Assembly: GCA_903840165.1 (NCBI GenBank)
Contig: CAIMEY010000006.1
Span: 1 to 64,000, forward strand
DNA: 64,000 nucleotides
Reading direction: 5' to 3'
Origin: an uncultured Myxococcales bacterium
Lineage (GTDB): Bacteria > Myxococcota_A > UBA9042
Within the stretch, counting starts at the first letter, position 1. The number at the start of each line of letters is the position of its first letter. A program made the translations under genes and the position numbers. The notes beneath the pieces were generated by a model. That model was not told where the DNA came from and searched no databases. It was given only the letters and a program-made list of their open reading frames with translations. Positions 25,911 through 33,449 of this stretch are shown here, one piece after another.

Positions 25911-27299
25911 CTACTTGAGGATACCCGGCACCGATAGCTCGTGGTACAGCGCGATATTGGCTTGAATTGACTTGGCAAACACATCCAAGTCCATCGACTC
26001 GTCGGGGCCATGGGCACCGGTCTGCGGGTCCATGACGCCGTTGAGGATCAGCGGCAAATCCCCGAAACGACGGGCAAACATCGCCACAAACGGAATCGAC
26101 CCACCCACGCCAATGCGCGCCAGTTTGCAGCCCCACGCCGACTGGTAGGCGCGGTCGACCGCTTCAAAGGCCGGACCTTGGGCATCGTAGGACCAGCCCT
26201 CTCCCGCCTCGCCGCGTTGTTCTAGCGTCAATTTCACGCCTTGGGGCGCCTTGCGCAGGCTATGGCGCAGAGCGCTCATGATCGCCTCAGGCGTCTGCCC
26301 CGGTGCCAAGCGAATAGACAACGTCGCGCTGACTTTGCCCTTGAGTGCATTGCGTTTTTCGCTGGCCGTCGGCAGGGTCGTCGCCACCACCGTAACGGCT
26401 GGCTGCAGCCATAGCCACTCGCCCACGGAACGGCCCTGCAGGGGCAGCACGGAGACTCCTGGCAGCAAATGCACGGACTTACGTACATCCGCCTTGCTGA
26501 TCGGTACCGCTTGGGCTCCCGCAACCTTGGCGGCGCTCGGCTCTACAAGCGCCCCCTGCACCCGACCTTGAGGCGTCACCAGCTTGGCAATCGCTTGGCA
26601 CAGCGCCGTGGCGGCGTCCGGCACGACGTTGCCCCAAAGGCCGCTGTGAACATCGCCGCGCATGACTTCCACAGTCAATTCCGCTTCCATCAGGCCGCGC
26701 AAGGACACGGTCAGCCCGGGCACGCGGGTCGACGGATTCTCGCAATCGGTCAAAATCATCGCATCTGCCGTGAAATCCTGAGGATAGGCGTCGATGAACC
26801 GCTCGAGGTTGGGGGAACCGATTTCCTCCTCACTCTCCACGATCAACTTGAGATTGCAAGGCAATCCACCGGTCACCTCCTGCCAGGCCCGAATTGCCGC
26901 CACGTGGGACATCCAGCCGCCCATGTCATCGGCGGAACCGCGCGCGTACAGGCGTCCCCTTTTGATCTTCGGCACATGCGCCGTGGTCTGCGTCCAGCCC
27001 TGCCCTGCCGGCTGCAGGTCGAGGTGACCGTAGACCAGCACTGTCGGCTTGCTGGGCCCCGCCTTGTCCCAATGCGCCGCCACCAAGGGCAAAGCACCTT
27101 CCAAATCGCGCACTTGTGAGACAAATCCCAGGGCCGCCAAGTCCTGCGCGACCGTGGCTGCCAGGGCGCGAACATCGCCGACGTGCTCGGGCTCGCAGGA
27201 AATCGCCGGCACGCGCAAGTAGGCACATAAATCGTCAATCGTTCTCTTGAGATCCTGGCTCGCTCGCGCACTGACTTGTTGCAAAACGGCGTCGCTCAT
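25911..27299 (-). CDS. M20 family dipeptidase/metallopeptidase
   Basis: The protein is 462 residues, normal for M20 dipeptidases of the CNDP/PepV-like type. VLVYGHLDLQPAG gives the first metal His and Asp, ARGSADDMGGWMSHV the bridging Asp, ESEEEIGSPN the catalytic Glu with the metal Glu, LTDCENPS the next metal Asp, and GAHGPDE the C-terminal His. It should hydrolyse dipeptides or similar amides in the cytoplasm with two zinc ions. The start ATG 27299 follows GGAGAG. The downstream gap to the HAD gene is convergent. Confidence 0.9.
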   Translation of the reverse strand: MSDAVLQQVSARASQDLKRTIDDLCAYLRVPAISCEPEHVGDVRALAATVAQDLAALGFVSQVRDLEGALPLVAAHWDKAGPSKPTVLVYGHLDLQPAGQGWTQTTAHVPKIKRGRLYARGSADDMGGWMSHVAAIRAWQEVTGGLPCNLKLIVESEEEIGSPNLERFIDAYPQDFTADAMILTDCENPSTRVPGLTVSLRGLMEAELTVEVMRGDVHSGLWGNVVPDAATALCQAIAKLVTPQGRVQGALVEPSAAKVAGAQAVPISKADVRKSVHLLPGVSVLPLQGRSVGEWLWLQPAVTVVATTLPTASEKRNALKGKVSATLSIRLAPGQTPEAIMSALRHSLRKAPQGVKLTLEQRGEAGEGWSYDAQGPAFEAVDRAYQSAWGCKLARIGVGGSIPFVAMFARRFGDLPLILNGVMDPQTGAHGPDESMDLDVFAKSIQANIALYHELSVPGILK

Positions 27300-27362
27300 T
27301 GGCGCTCTCCTTGATCACAAAGGCCCCTGGGCACAGCGCCCACTGCGCTGCTGCCGAAGCCG

Positions 27363-28088
27363 TTAGAACTGTTCGTTAGGCCTGAGGAATCGCCACTGGC
27401 CCTCGGTCAAGCTGCCCAGGCGGACCCGACCGACGCGCACGCGCTTGAGGCCGACCACTTGCAGCCCCACCGCCTCGCACATCCGGCGAATTTGGCGCTT
27501 TTTGCCTTCGCGCAGCACAAAGCGCAGCTGATCGTGGTTGAGCCACTCGACTTCGGCCGGCAAAAGCGCCTGTCCATCCAGGCTTAGGCCGTGGCGCAGG
27601 CGACGTAGCGCATCGACGGCGGGCTCTCCGGCCACCCGGACCAAGTATTCCTTTTCCATGACGTGGTCTTCGCCGATGATCTGGCGCGCGACACGACCAT
27701 CCTGCGTCAACACCAAGAGCCCTTTGGAATCAATGTCCAACCGACCAGCAGCCACCAGACCGACCAGATGTTCCCGGCGCAGGGGCGGCCCGGGATAGGC
27801 TGGGTCTTGACGGTCGGGGATGATCAGTTCAATCGCCGAATGATATCCGTGCTCTGGCAACGCCGACACCCAACCAATCGGCTTGTTGAGCACGATCGTC
27901 ACCAGATTGCGCGATTCGCGTTCCGCCTTTGGATCCAGGTCGATGCGCGCGTCGGGTGCCGCTCTCTGCCCGAGCACGGCCACGGCTCCATCGACGCGGA
28001 CCCAGCCGGCGGTGATCCAGGCATCTGCCTCGCGGCGCGAGCAAACACCGCGATCTGCCATTAGTTTTGAAATGCGAATCAACTCCAT
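27363..28088 (-). CDS. RsuA/RluB/RluF-family pseudouridine synthase
   Basis: The protein is 241 residues. An S4 RNA-binding domain ([20 protein letters not shown], 1-60) is followed by the synthase with [18 protein letters not shown] (catalytic Asp about 117) and [16 protein letters not shown]. It modifies a uridine in rRNA. The ATG at 28088 is chosen because the upstream extension of the frame is low-complexity and lacks an S4-type start. It precedes the dipeptidase gene by 63 bases on the same strand. Confidence 0.92.
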   Translation of the reverse strand: MELIRISKLMADRGVCSRREADAWITAGWVRVDGAVAVLGQRAAPDARIDLDPKAERESRNLVTIVLNKPIGWVSALPEHGYHSAIELIIPDRQDPAYPGPPLRREHLVGLVAAGRLDIDSKGLLVLTQDGRVARQIIGEDHVMEKEYLVRVAGEPAVDALRRLRHGLSLDGQALLPAEVEWLNHDQLRFVLREGKKRQIRRMCEAVGLQVVGLKRVRVGRVRLGSLTEGQWRFLRPNEQF

Positions 28089-28249
28089 GGCCACGCTTTG
28101 ACGCGGTCCTACAGCCGCGGGTTGCTTCAGGGTAGGCTGCCAGGCCCTCTGCCGGCAAGTTCGGCTGCGGCTTTTTGCGCCAGATACCCGGGCCAAAGAC
28201 GCCGCGGTGACGCGGTCCCTTCGCGATCCCTTCGGAGCCCTTGCGCAGG

Positions 28250-28267
28250 CGTACCATCGCAGGTACG
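28250..28267. promoter_or_regulatory. Palindrome upstream of the thioredoxin-fold lipoprotein gene
   Basis: CGTACC-ATCGCA-GGTACG is a perfect 6+6 dyad 105 bases before the ATG at 28373. The rest of the 284-base divergent gap 28089-28372 holds nothing else that I can identify. Confidence 0.35.
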
Positions 28268-28372
28268 ATGTTCGATTTCCTAGGCATCGTGCGGGTGTAG
28301 CTCGCCCCGATCTGGCCTTGTTCCGCAGCCTTCTATCGCCCGCCGACTGGGCAAATCGTAAGAGGCAAACCG

Positions 28373-29884
28373 ATGCGAATCTCGCAACTTCTTGGCCTAG
28401 CCGTCGCTCTTGCAGCGGCCGCATGCAGCCAGCACACCGGAGCCAGCGGCACCGGAAACGTCAACGCGATGGATGCCGGCATCCAAGGCAGCAACGGCAA
28501 TGGCAGCATTGACGGCTTGACTGCCCAGGACACCGGCCCCGCCATCACGCAGTGCGCCACGGACACCGACTGCCAAACGGCCGGAACCCTTTGCGTCGGT
28601 GGCGTTTGCGCAAAAAGCTGTGTCGCATCCACCGAGTGCGGAACCGGCGAATCCTGCTTCCTCTCGGCCGATCGCATTCGCGCCGGCTGCGTCAAGATTG
28701 CGTACCCAGCGGACACCGGCAAGCCCTGCGCGATGGAAGACAAGTGCGGCGACAACACCGCCTGCCAAGTCCCCGCAGCTGTTGCGTATTCGGAATGCAA
28801 GGACAAGGCCGGATGCGCCGCAACGGAATCGGCGCACGCTGTTTGCACCGCCCTTTGCACCACCGACGTCGACTGCCCGACGCAAATGGCGTGCGGCAAG
28901 GTCGGCAGTGGCGATCACGTCTGCACACCGCGCAGCTTCTGCTCGCCATGCGTCAGTGACGAACAGTGCGGTCCGGGCGGCCTTTGCGTAGCCCATTCGG
29001 CACCGCAGGACGATGGCACCTTCAGTGGCCCGAAGTTCTGCTCCATCGCCTGCTCCGGCAAAAAGAGTGGCGAATGCCCAGCGTATGCGGCCTGCACCGA
29101 CCTCGACGGCGATGGCCAATACGTCTGCACCCACAAGAACGCCACCTGCCAAACGGACACCGGCGCTCAGTGCGATCCCTGCGTAGAAACCGAGGGTTGT
29201 GCATCCAACGCCCTCTGCCTGACCTACCCCAACACGGGCGAGAGCTTCTGCGGCACGCAGTGCGACGCTAAGACGCCCTGTGGCACCGGCTACACCTGCA
29301 GCAAAGTAAGCACTACGCAAAGCTATTGCACGCCCACCAAGAACACCTGCGTCAAGGCCTTGGGCACCATCCTCAAGACTGGCGACGTGTTCCCCGACTT
29401 CGCGATGGTTGGCTACTACGACTCCAACAAGAACAATGACTTGACGGACGAACAGCCGGAACTGTTGCACCTGACGGACTTCAACCCCGACACGGGCAAG
29501 TACAAGGACGCCAATGTCGACACCATTTTGTTCATGGTTTCAGCCGGTTGGTGTACGTACTGCCAGCAGGAGACGGCCAAGTTCAAGGCCGAGTTCCCCG
29601 ATCTGCGCGATCAAAAAGGCCTGATGATCTTCCAGGTGCTGTTTGACGGCATGGGCGAACCGTCGACGCCGACGCTGAAGTTCGTGATGAACAACTGGAT
29701 TAAGCCCCTCAAGGCCCAAGGCGCGGTCGGCATTGACCCGGACAAGTTGACCGGAACGATGATCGGCGATGGGCCTCCGCTCAACGTCGTTCTCGATGCC
29801 CGCACCCTGAAGATCAAGGTCAAGGTCAATGGTTCGCCCCAGCAGACGATGGCAGACTTCCTAGCCCCGTACCTCAAGAAGTAG
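28373..29884 (+). CDS. Cys-rich lipoprotein with C-terminal thioredoxin-like domain
   Basis: The protein is 503 residues. The ATG at 28373 follows AAGAGG and gives a signal peptide ending AAAAC (Cys18). A linker is followed by about 290 residues of Cys-rich modules ([59 protein letters not shown]). From about residue 335 a redoxin-like domain begins: [17 protein letters not shown], then [15 protein letters not shown] with a CTYC active site, and [14 protein letters not shown] before the end. It should be a membrane-anchored thiol oxidoreductase outside the cytoplasm. The next gene also encodes an exported thioredoxin-fold protein. Confidence 0.85.
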   Translation: MRISQLLGLAVALAAAACSQHTGASGTGNVNAMDAGIQGSNGNGSIDGLTAQDTGPAITQCATDTDCQTAGTLCVGGVCAKSCVASTECGTGESCFLSADRIRAGCVKIAYPADTGKPCAMEDKCGDNTACQVPAAVAYSECKDKAGCAATESAHAVCTALCTTDVDCPTQMACGKVGSGDHVCTPRSFCSPCVSDEQCGPGGLCVAHSAPQDDGTFSGPKFCSIACSGKKSGECPAYAACTDLDGDGQYVCTHKNATCQTDTGAQCDPCVETEGCASNALCLTYPNTGESFCGTQCDAKTPCGTGYTCSKVSTTQSYCTPTKNTCVKALGTILKTGDVFPDFAMVGYYDSNKNNDLTDEQPELLHLTDFNPDTGKYKDANVDTILFMVSAGWCTYCQQETAKFKAEFPDLRDQKGLMIFQVLFDGMGEPSTPTLKFVMNNWIKPLKAQGAVGIDPDKLTGTMIGDGPPLNVVLDARTLKIKVKVNGSPQQTMADFLAPYLKK

Positions 29885-29890
29885 TTGCCG

Positions 29891-29933
29891 CGGCAGGCCG
29901 CCTGTTTTCGCAATGGAAGCAGGCGGTCTGCCG
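29891..29933 (+). terminator. Long hairpin after the thioredoxin-like lipoprotein gene
   Basis: CGGCAGGCCGCCTG at 29891-29904 pairs with CAGGCGGTCTGCCG at 29920-29933 with one mismatch; the loop is 15 bases. It begins six bases after the stop codon. No U tract follows, so it may terminate with help or protect the 3' end. Confidence 0.5.
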
Positions 29934-29995
29934 ACTGGTGCGCCCTTCTAGGATCGAACTCCGGCACGCCCCCAAGCAGGCACCCTCAGGCTGCA

Positions 29996-30009
29996 GGGCA
30001 CGCGTGCCC
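29996..30009. promoter_or_regulatory. 14-base perfect palindrome before the barrel/thioredoxin gene
   Basis: GGGCACGCGTGCCC is a perfect palindrome ending 22 bases before the ATG at 30032. It could be an operator or a leader hairpin. Confidence 0.4.
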
Positions 30010-30031
30010 CGACTCAGCGCAGGATCCTGAC

Positions 30032-31462
30032 ATGGTAGGATTTTTTCCGTACTTTCGCGTGCATTCGTGGCTCCTTTGCCTGGGCCTGTGCTGGACCGCC
30101 GCCTTGGTCGCCTGGCCCCGTGGGGCCGATGCCCAGTGCGCCAGTTGAAGCAGCCCTTCGCTCCCGGTGGGAGACGGTGATCTTTCAGGCAGTTTGAGCG
30201 GCAACAGCAACCGCGACGCATGGCGCGCCAAGGCCAGCCTGTTGTATGGCCAGGTCAGCGCTGATAGCTACTATTTCCACAACACACGCACGCCTGATGA
30301 CGTCGTCCGCCTGCGCCTGTACATGGTGATGGCCTCGCTCGGCCTGGACGCGCCCACGGGCACAGGCCTTAACGTCGTGATCCCGTGGGCACGCATGGCC
30401 CACTCGGACGCCGTTCAGCGTTCGGCCGACATGGAGTCCATCGATCAAAGCCTGGGTGACGTCGAAGTACGCCTGCGCCAAGACTTGGTGACGGCCTTTG
30501 GCTGGAAGACCGATTGGCGCCTCGCTGTGACCGCCGGCTTTGTCCATCCGACCGGAGATTACCTGTCCGGTCAGACCTTTACGATGAATATTGGCCGCGG
30601 CGTCTACTGGGCCTTGGCCGAGCTCGATGGCAGCTGGGCACCTTCGCAGCGGTGGGGCCTGCTGGCCAGTGCTGGAGCCCGCCAACCTTTGACTACCGCG
30701 CCCGATGGCTTGGCTTGGGGTACCGAAGGGCGCGCGACCGTTGGTGGCCATGTTTCGGTTCCATTACCGGATGTTGCCTGGCTCCCGAGCAAGTTCATCC
30801 TCTCCGCAGCCGGCGAATACCAGTACCGCGGCCGGGCCCAGCGCTCCGGCGTCGAACAACCCGATGTTGGCGGCCACTTTGTCAATATTTCTCCAACCTT
30901 CTTCCTCCCGATCGCGGGGGACTACTACCTAAGCCTGTCTGGCCGCCTCCCCGTGTGGCGTTGGGCCTATTCTACCGAAGCCATTGCTCAATTGGTCGCC
31001 GGACCCTCGTACTACGTGTCGGTCGGCGGTAGCCTAGCCTTTGCAGGCAAACCCGCGGCACCCCTGGTCGATCCCGCCAAGGGACCTAAGATCGGCGAGC
31101 CCGCTGGCCTCCCTGAGATCAAACAGCTTTTGAAACCCGGTCGTTGGAACGTCATCGACTACTGGGCTACGTGGTGCGTTCCCTGCCAGCGCCTCGGTAA
31201 GTCCTTGGAAGCCTTTGGTGAACGTCACCCCGATCAGGTCTCCGTGGTACGGATGGACGCTTCGGACTGGGAGCGCGACGTCTGGCTAAAGTTCCTTCCA
31301 GATTCCAAGGGTTTACCAGTTGTTGATGTGTACGGTCCTGACGGGCTGCTCAAGGCACGGCTTATCGGTGACGCGGCATTCCAGTATCGCGCCCACGTGG
31401 ATGTCCCGGATTCATTTGTCGATCCGCCTGAGTCTGCAACAGCGACCCAGGCCCATCCCTGA
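30032..31462 (+). CDS. Outer-membrane barrel plus thioredoxin protein with in-frame TGA (candidate selenoprotein)
   Basis: Read through one TGA (30146-30148) the protein has 476 residues. The ATG at 30032 follows AGGA and begins a signal peptide ending RGADA; the mature protein starts Q-C-A-S-(TGA), so the TGA is at the second position of a CxxC-like motif (residue 39). About 290 residues of predicted beta-barrel follow, then a thioredoxin domain from about residue 350 with DYWATWCVPCQRLG and LPVVDVYGPDG. The frame is open on both sides of the TGA and a GTG at 30167 would lose the signal peptide and has no Shine-Dalgarno. A hairpin with a GGU loop lies 12 bases after the TGA. Either UGA encodes selenocysteine or the gene has a nonsense mutation; I favour the first, without proof. 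Confidence 0.65.
30161..30173 (+). promoter_or_regulatory. Candidate bacterial SECIS hairpin
   Basis: CTCCC (30161-30165), GGT loop (30166-30168), GGGAG (30169-30173). The loop begins 17 bases after the last base of the TGA codon at 30148, and begins with GG. This fits the published consensus for bacterial SECIS elements as I know it (small apical loop with G in the first positions, about 16-37 bases from the UGA). The stem of five pairs is short, so folding and conservation need testing. Confidence 0.4.
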
Positions 31463-31560
31463 AATTCACAGACAAAGGATCGCGTTCAGTGTCGTGCCGA
31501 ACCCAAGATTCGGCGGTGCGAGGACCTTTGTCGCTTTGGCGCCTGGCAAGAGGAATTGGC

Positions 31561-31622
31561 AAAAACAAAGAAGCTGTCCGTTTCGCCGATTCGGAGGGGG
31601 GGAAGGGCGAAACGAACAGCTT
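31561..31622 (-). terminator. Intrinsic terminator of the candidate small RNA
   Basis: On the minus strand AAGCTGTTCGTTTCGCC pairs with GGCGAAACGGACAGCTT (17 bases, one mismatch; 31622-31606 with 31587-31571) and is followed by CTTTGTTTTT, a proper U tract. On the plus strand the flank is AAAAACAAAG, so the U tract serves only the leftward transcript, although the stem may also stop the gene ending at 31462. Confidence 0.75.
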
Positions 31623-31808
31623 TGTCTGCAGGGCCGTGTGTACATAAAGTCTACACGCCGGCCGCAGGTGGGTCCGCAGCCTAATTGGTCGAGCAGGGGC
31701 CGCCGCGAATTTAGGGGGTTCGCGACGATTCTCAACCATGCGGACCGTTGACCGACCGTTGATACCGGGCCGATAGGGAGTCGGCGTCGCCTAGTCAGTC
31801 ATAGCGGT
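31561..31808 (-). ncRNA. Candidate sigma-54-dependent small RNA, about 248 nt
   Basis: Transcription would run leftwards from an A at about 31808, 12 bases after the -12 GC of a canonical -24/-12 promoter, to the terminator U tract at 31570-31561. Both neighbouring genes converge on this region, so nothing else is needed to explain a promoter here. The RNA folds by eye into three main stems: 31701-31727 (CGCCGCGAA with TTCGCGACG, loop with a run of C), 31626-31667 (four pairs, then GGCCG/CGGCC, then GTGTA/TACAC), and the terminator 31571-31622 whose loop has CTTCCCCCCCTCC. C-rich loops can pair with Shine-Dalgarno sequences. An 11-base tandem repeat (TCAACGGTCGG) lies near the 5' end. No convincing small open reading frame is present. 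Confidence 0.6.
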
Positions 31809-31818
31809 TGGAAGATGG

Positions 31819-31834
31819 TGCAGGAAGTGTGCCA
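31819..31834 (-). promoter_or_regulatory. Sigma-54 (-24/-12) promoter of the candidate small RNA
   Basis: The minus strand reads TGGCACACTTCCTGCA: TGGCAC at -24, CTGCA at -12, with GG and GC at the canonical spacing. The predicted start is at 31808. It lies in a 577-base gap (31463-32039) between converging protein genes. Confidence 0.7.
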
Positions 31835-31986
31835 AAGCGGGCAGGCGCAATTGACGGACTCTTCGTCGCTGCTCGCGCTGGTGAACAACACAGGTAGGTA
31901 TCTGATTTTTCACTGTTTTTTGCGCACTACTGGGCTGCGCGGGTCGCGGAGCCGCGATCGCCCCGTGCCCCGATTTGGCGCACTTA

Positions 31987-32024
31987 TGTCTCATTTTGAG
32001 AATGGCCGTGTCTCAATTTGACCA
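31987..32024. promoter_or_regulatory. Two tandem activator-like sites upstream of the sigma-54 promoter
   Basis: TGTCTCATTTTGAGAA (31987-32002) and TGTCTCAATTTGACCA (32009-32024) share TGTCTCA-TTTGA and are spaced 22 bases apart, two turns of the helix. The first contains the palindrome TCTCA-TTT-TGAGA. Their centres lie about 187 and 209 bases upstream of the predicted start at 31808, within the range of sigma-54 enhancers. Confidence 0.55.
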
Positions 32025-32039
32025 ACATCCCTGAAGATC

Positions 32040-33230
32040 TCAGAAGTCTTGGGCCTCAAATAATCCACGAATCAAGGGCTTTCCCTCGCGAACGAGCCAA
32101 TGACCGCCCGCCAGCGTTGCCCAAGGTGTTCCGTCCTCGCCAAGAACCACAAGGTCCGCATCGCTGCCCACGGCCACGCGCCCTTTGCTCGGCAGACGAA
32201 ATAACGTCGCGACATTGCTGGTGAATGCCGGAAGAACCTGGTCTAGACGCCAGCCCATGGCCAGCAGTTCCGCCACGGCCTCAAGCAAAGAGGCGCTGCG
32301 TCCCACGTCCATGTGCAATAAATTTCCGTCATTATCAAAGGTTGGCAGGCACCCGCCCCCGTCCGAGGAAACGGTCAGTCGGTCAGGAGACAGACCGGTC
32401 CGCAGCCAGTCGTCCATCGCCTGCGCAGCCGATAGCGAGTCCTCATCCGCTGCAAAAGCAGTGACATCCACGTAGATTCCTGAGGCACTGAGTTCCTTGG
32501 CCTGCTGCCACAATCGGCGATTGCGGTTGCAATGCGTGGGGTGATAGGTGCGTGCAGGCAGTTCGGCCTGGGCCAACGCTTGCTCGATCAGTTGCAAGCC
32601 CCTAGAGCCATCGCCCAAATGCAAGTGTAAAATTCCAGCCTTACGCGTAATCATGCCGCTGACATGGGCATCGGACGCCAAGCGTAGCAGTTCGTCCAAG
32701 GTCGGTTGCGAGGAGCGATGGTCACTGATCGCCAGTTCGCCAATGGCGACGATGCGGTCGTTGTGCACCAGATCGCCGCGAACCGAGCCGGTCAGGGTCT
32801 TCGGTGGCACCTGATAACCGCCCGTATAGCAATAGGTTGTCAGACCAAACTCGGCCAAGCCGCGGGCGTTGGCGAGCAGTTCAGCCATCGATCGCGTCTC
32901 GGTATCGGTGCCCAACAGGCCGATGGCCGTGGTGACGCCTGCCAGGGTCAAATGGCTTACCTGAACCGGCAAAACCCGAGTCGCTGCCCCTGCTTCTCCA
33001 CCGCCACCTGCGAAGTGAACATGGCCATCGATCAGCCCGGGAATCAGGCGTCTTCCCGCCAAATCAATGGTATCTACGGGCCAATCGGTGGGCGGATCGC
33101 TCAGATGAGCAGCCATCGCCACGACCTGTCCGCCCGCTAGCAAAACGTCCTGCCTGCCCAACGGGGCGGGCGAGAAAACGTCACAATTACGCAGAAGTAC
33201 AGCGGAAGGCGGCGACAGACGCGTCATCAT
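32040..33230 (-). CDS. iadA: Isoaspartyl dipeptidase (amidohydrolase M38)
   Basis: The protein is 396 residues, the IadA length. GLIDGHVHFAGGGGEAG carries the HxH metal motif (about 68-70), followed by TLAGVTTAIGLLGTD and TYCYTGGYQVPPKTLTGSV, an IadA hallmark; ITRKAGILHLHLGDG gives the metal-bridging Lys region and a His, and TVSSDGGGCLPTFD the catalytic Asp. It cleaves beta-aspartyl dipeptides made by protein isomerisation. The ATG at 33230 is adjacent to a second ATG at 33227; no Shine-Dalgarno is clear, so the start is less certain. Confidence 0.88.
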   Translation of the reverse strand: MMTRLSPPSAVLLRNCDVFSPAPLGRQDVLLAGGQVVAMAAHLSDPPTDWPVDTIDLAGRRLIPGLIDGHVHFAGGGGEAGAATRVLPVQVSHLTLAGVTTAIGLLGTDTETRSMAELLANARGLAEFGLTTYCYTGGYQVPPKTLTGSVRGDLVHNDRIVAIGELAISDHRSSQPTLDELLRLASDAHVSGMITRKAGILHLHLGDGSRGLQLIEQALAQAELPARTYHPTHCNRNRRLWQQAKELSASGIYVDVTAFAADEDSLSAAQAMDDWLRTGLSPDRLTVSSDGGGCLPTFDNDGNLLHMDVGRSASLLEAVAELLAMGWRLDQVLPAFTSNVATLFRLPSKGRVAVGSDADLVVLGEDGTPWATLAGGHWLVREGKPLIRGLFEAQDF

Positions 33231-33449
33231 GGGCAGGGCCCCGGCCAGCCCAGTGGCTTCTGAGCGGCGGCAACGATGCCACGGCCAGCAACCGTGGGCA
33301 ATAAGTTGGTAATCTACGAGAGCGGTTGCGTATTGCCGCCCGTGTCCGTAGCATCGCCAGATCCCAGGATTGCAGGCCGAATGGGCCGGCAACCTTGAGC
33401 GAACGCCATGAACCCTTAGGCCAAATGGCCCGTCCAGCGGAGGCGTACC

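Noticed and set aside
31362-31739. 125-codon minus-strand open frame across the small RNA region
   Set aside because: It runs through a strong terminator and into the antisense of the barrel/thioredoxin gene, has no ribosome site and an Arg/Pro-rich composition typical of chance frames in GC-rich DNA.
33276-33295. Possible -24/-12 promoter for the isoaspartyl dipeptidase gene on the minus strand (TGGCATCGTTGCCGCC)
   Set aside because: Spacing fits but the -12 box has only GC conserved; not enough to call.
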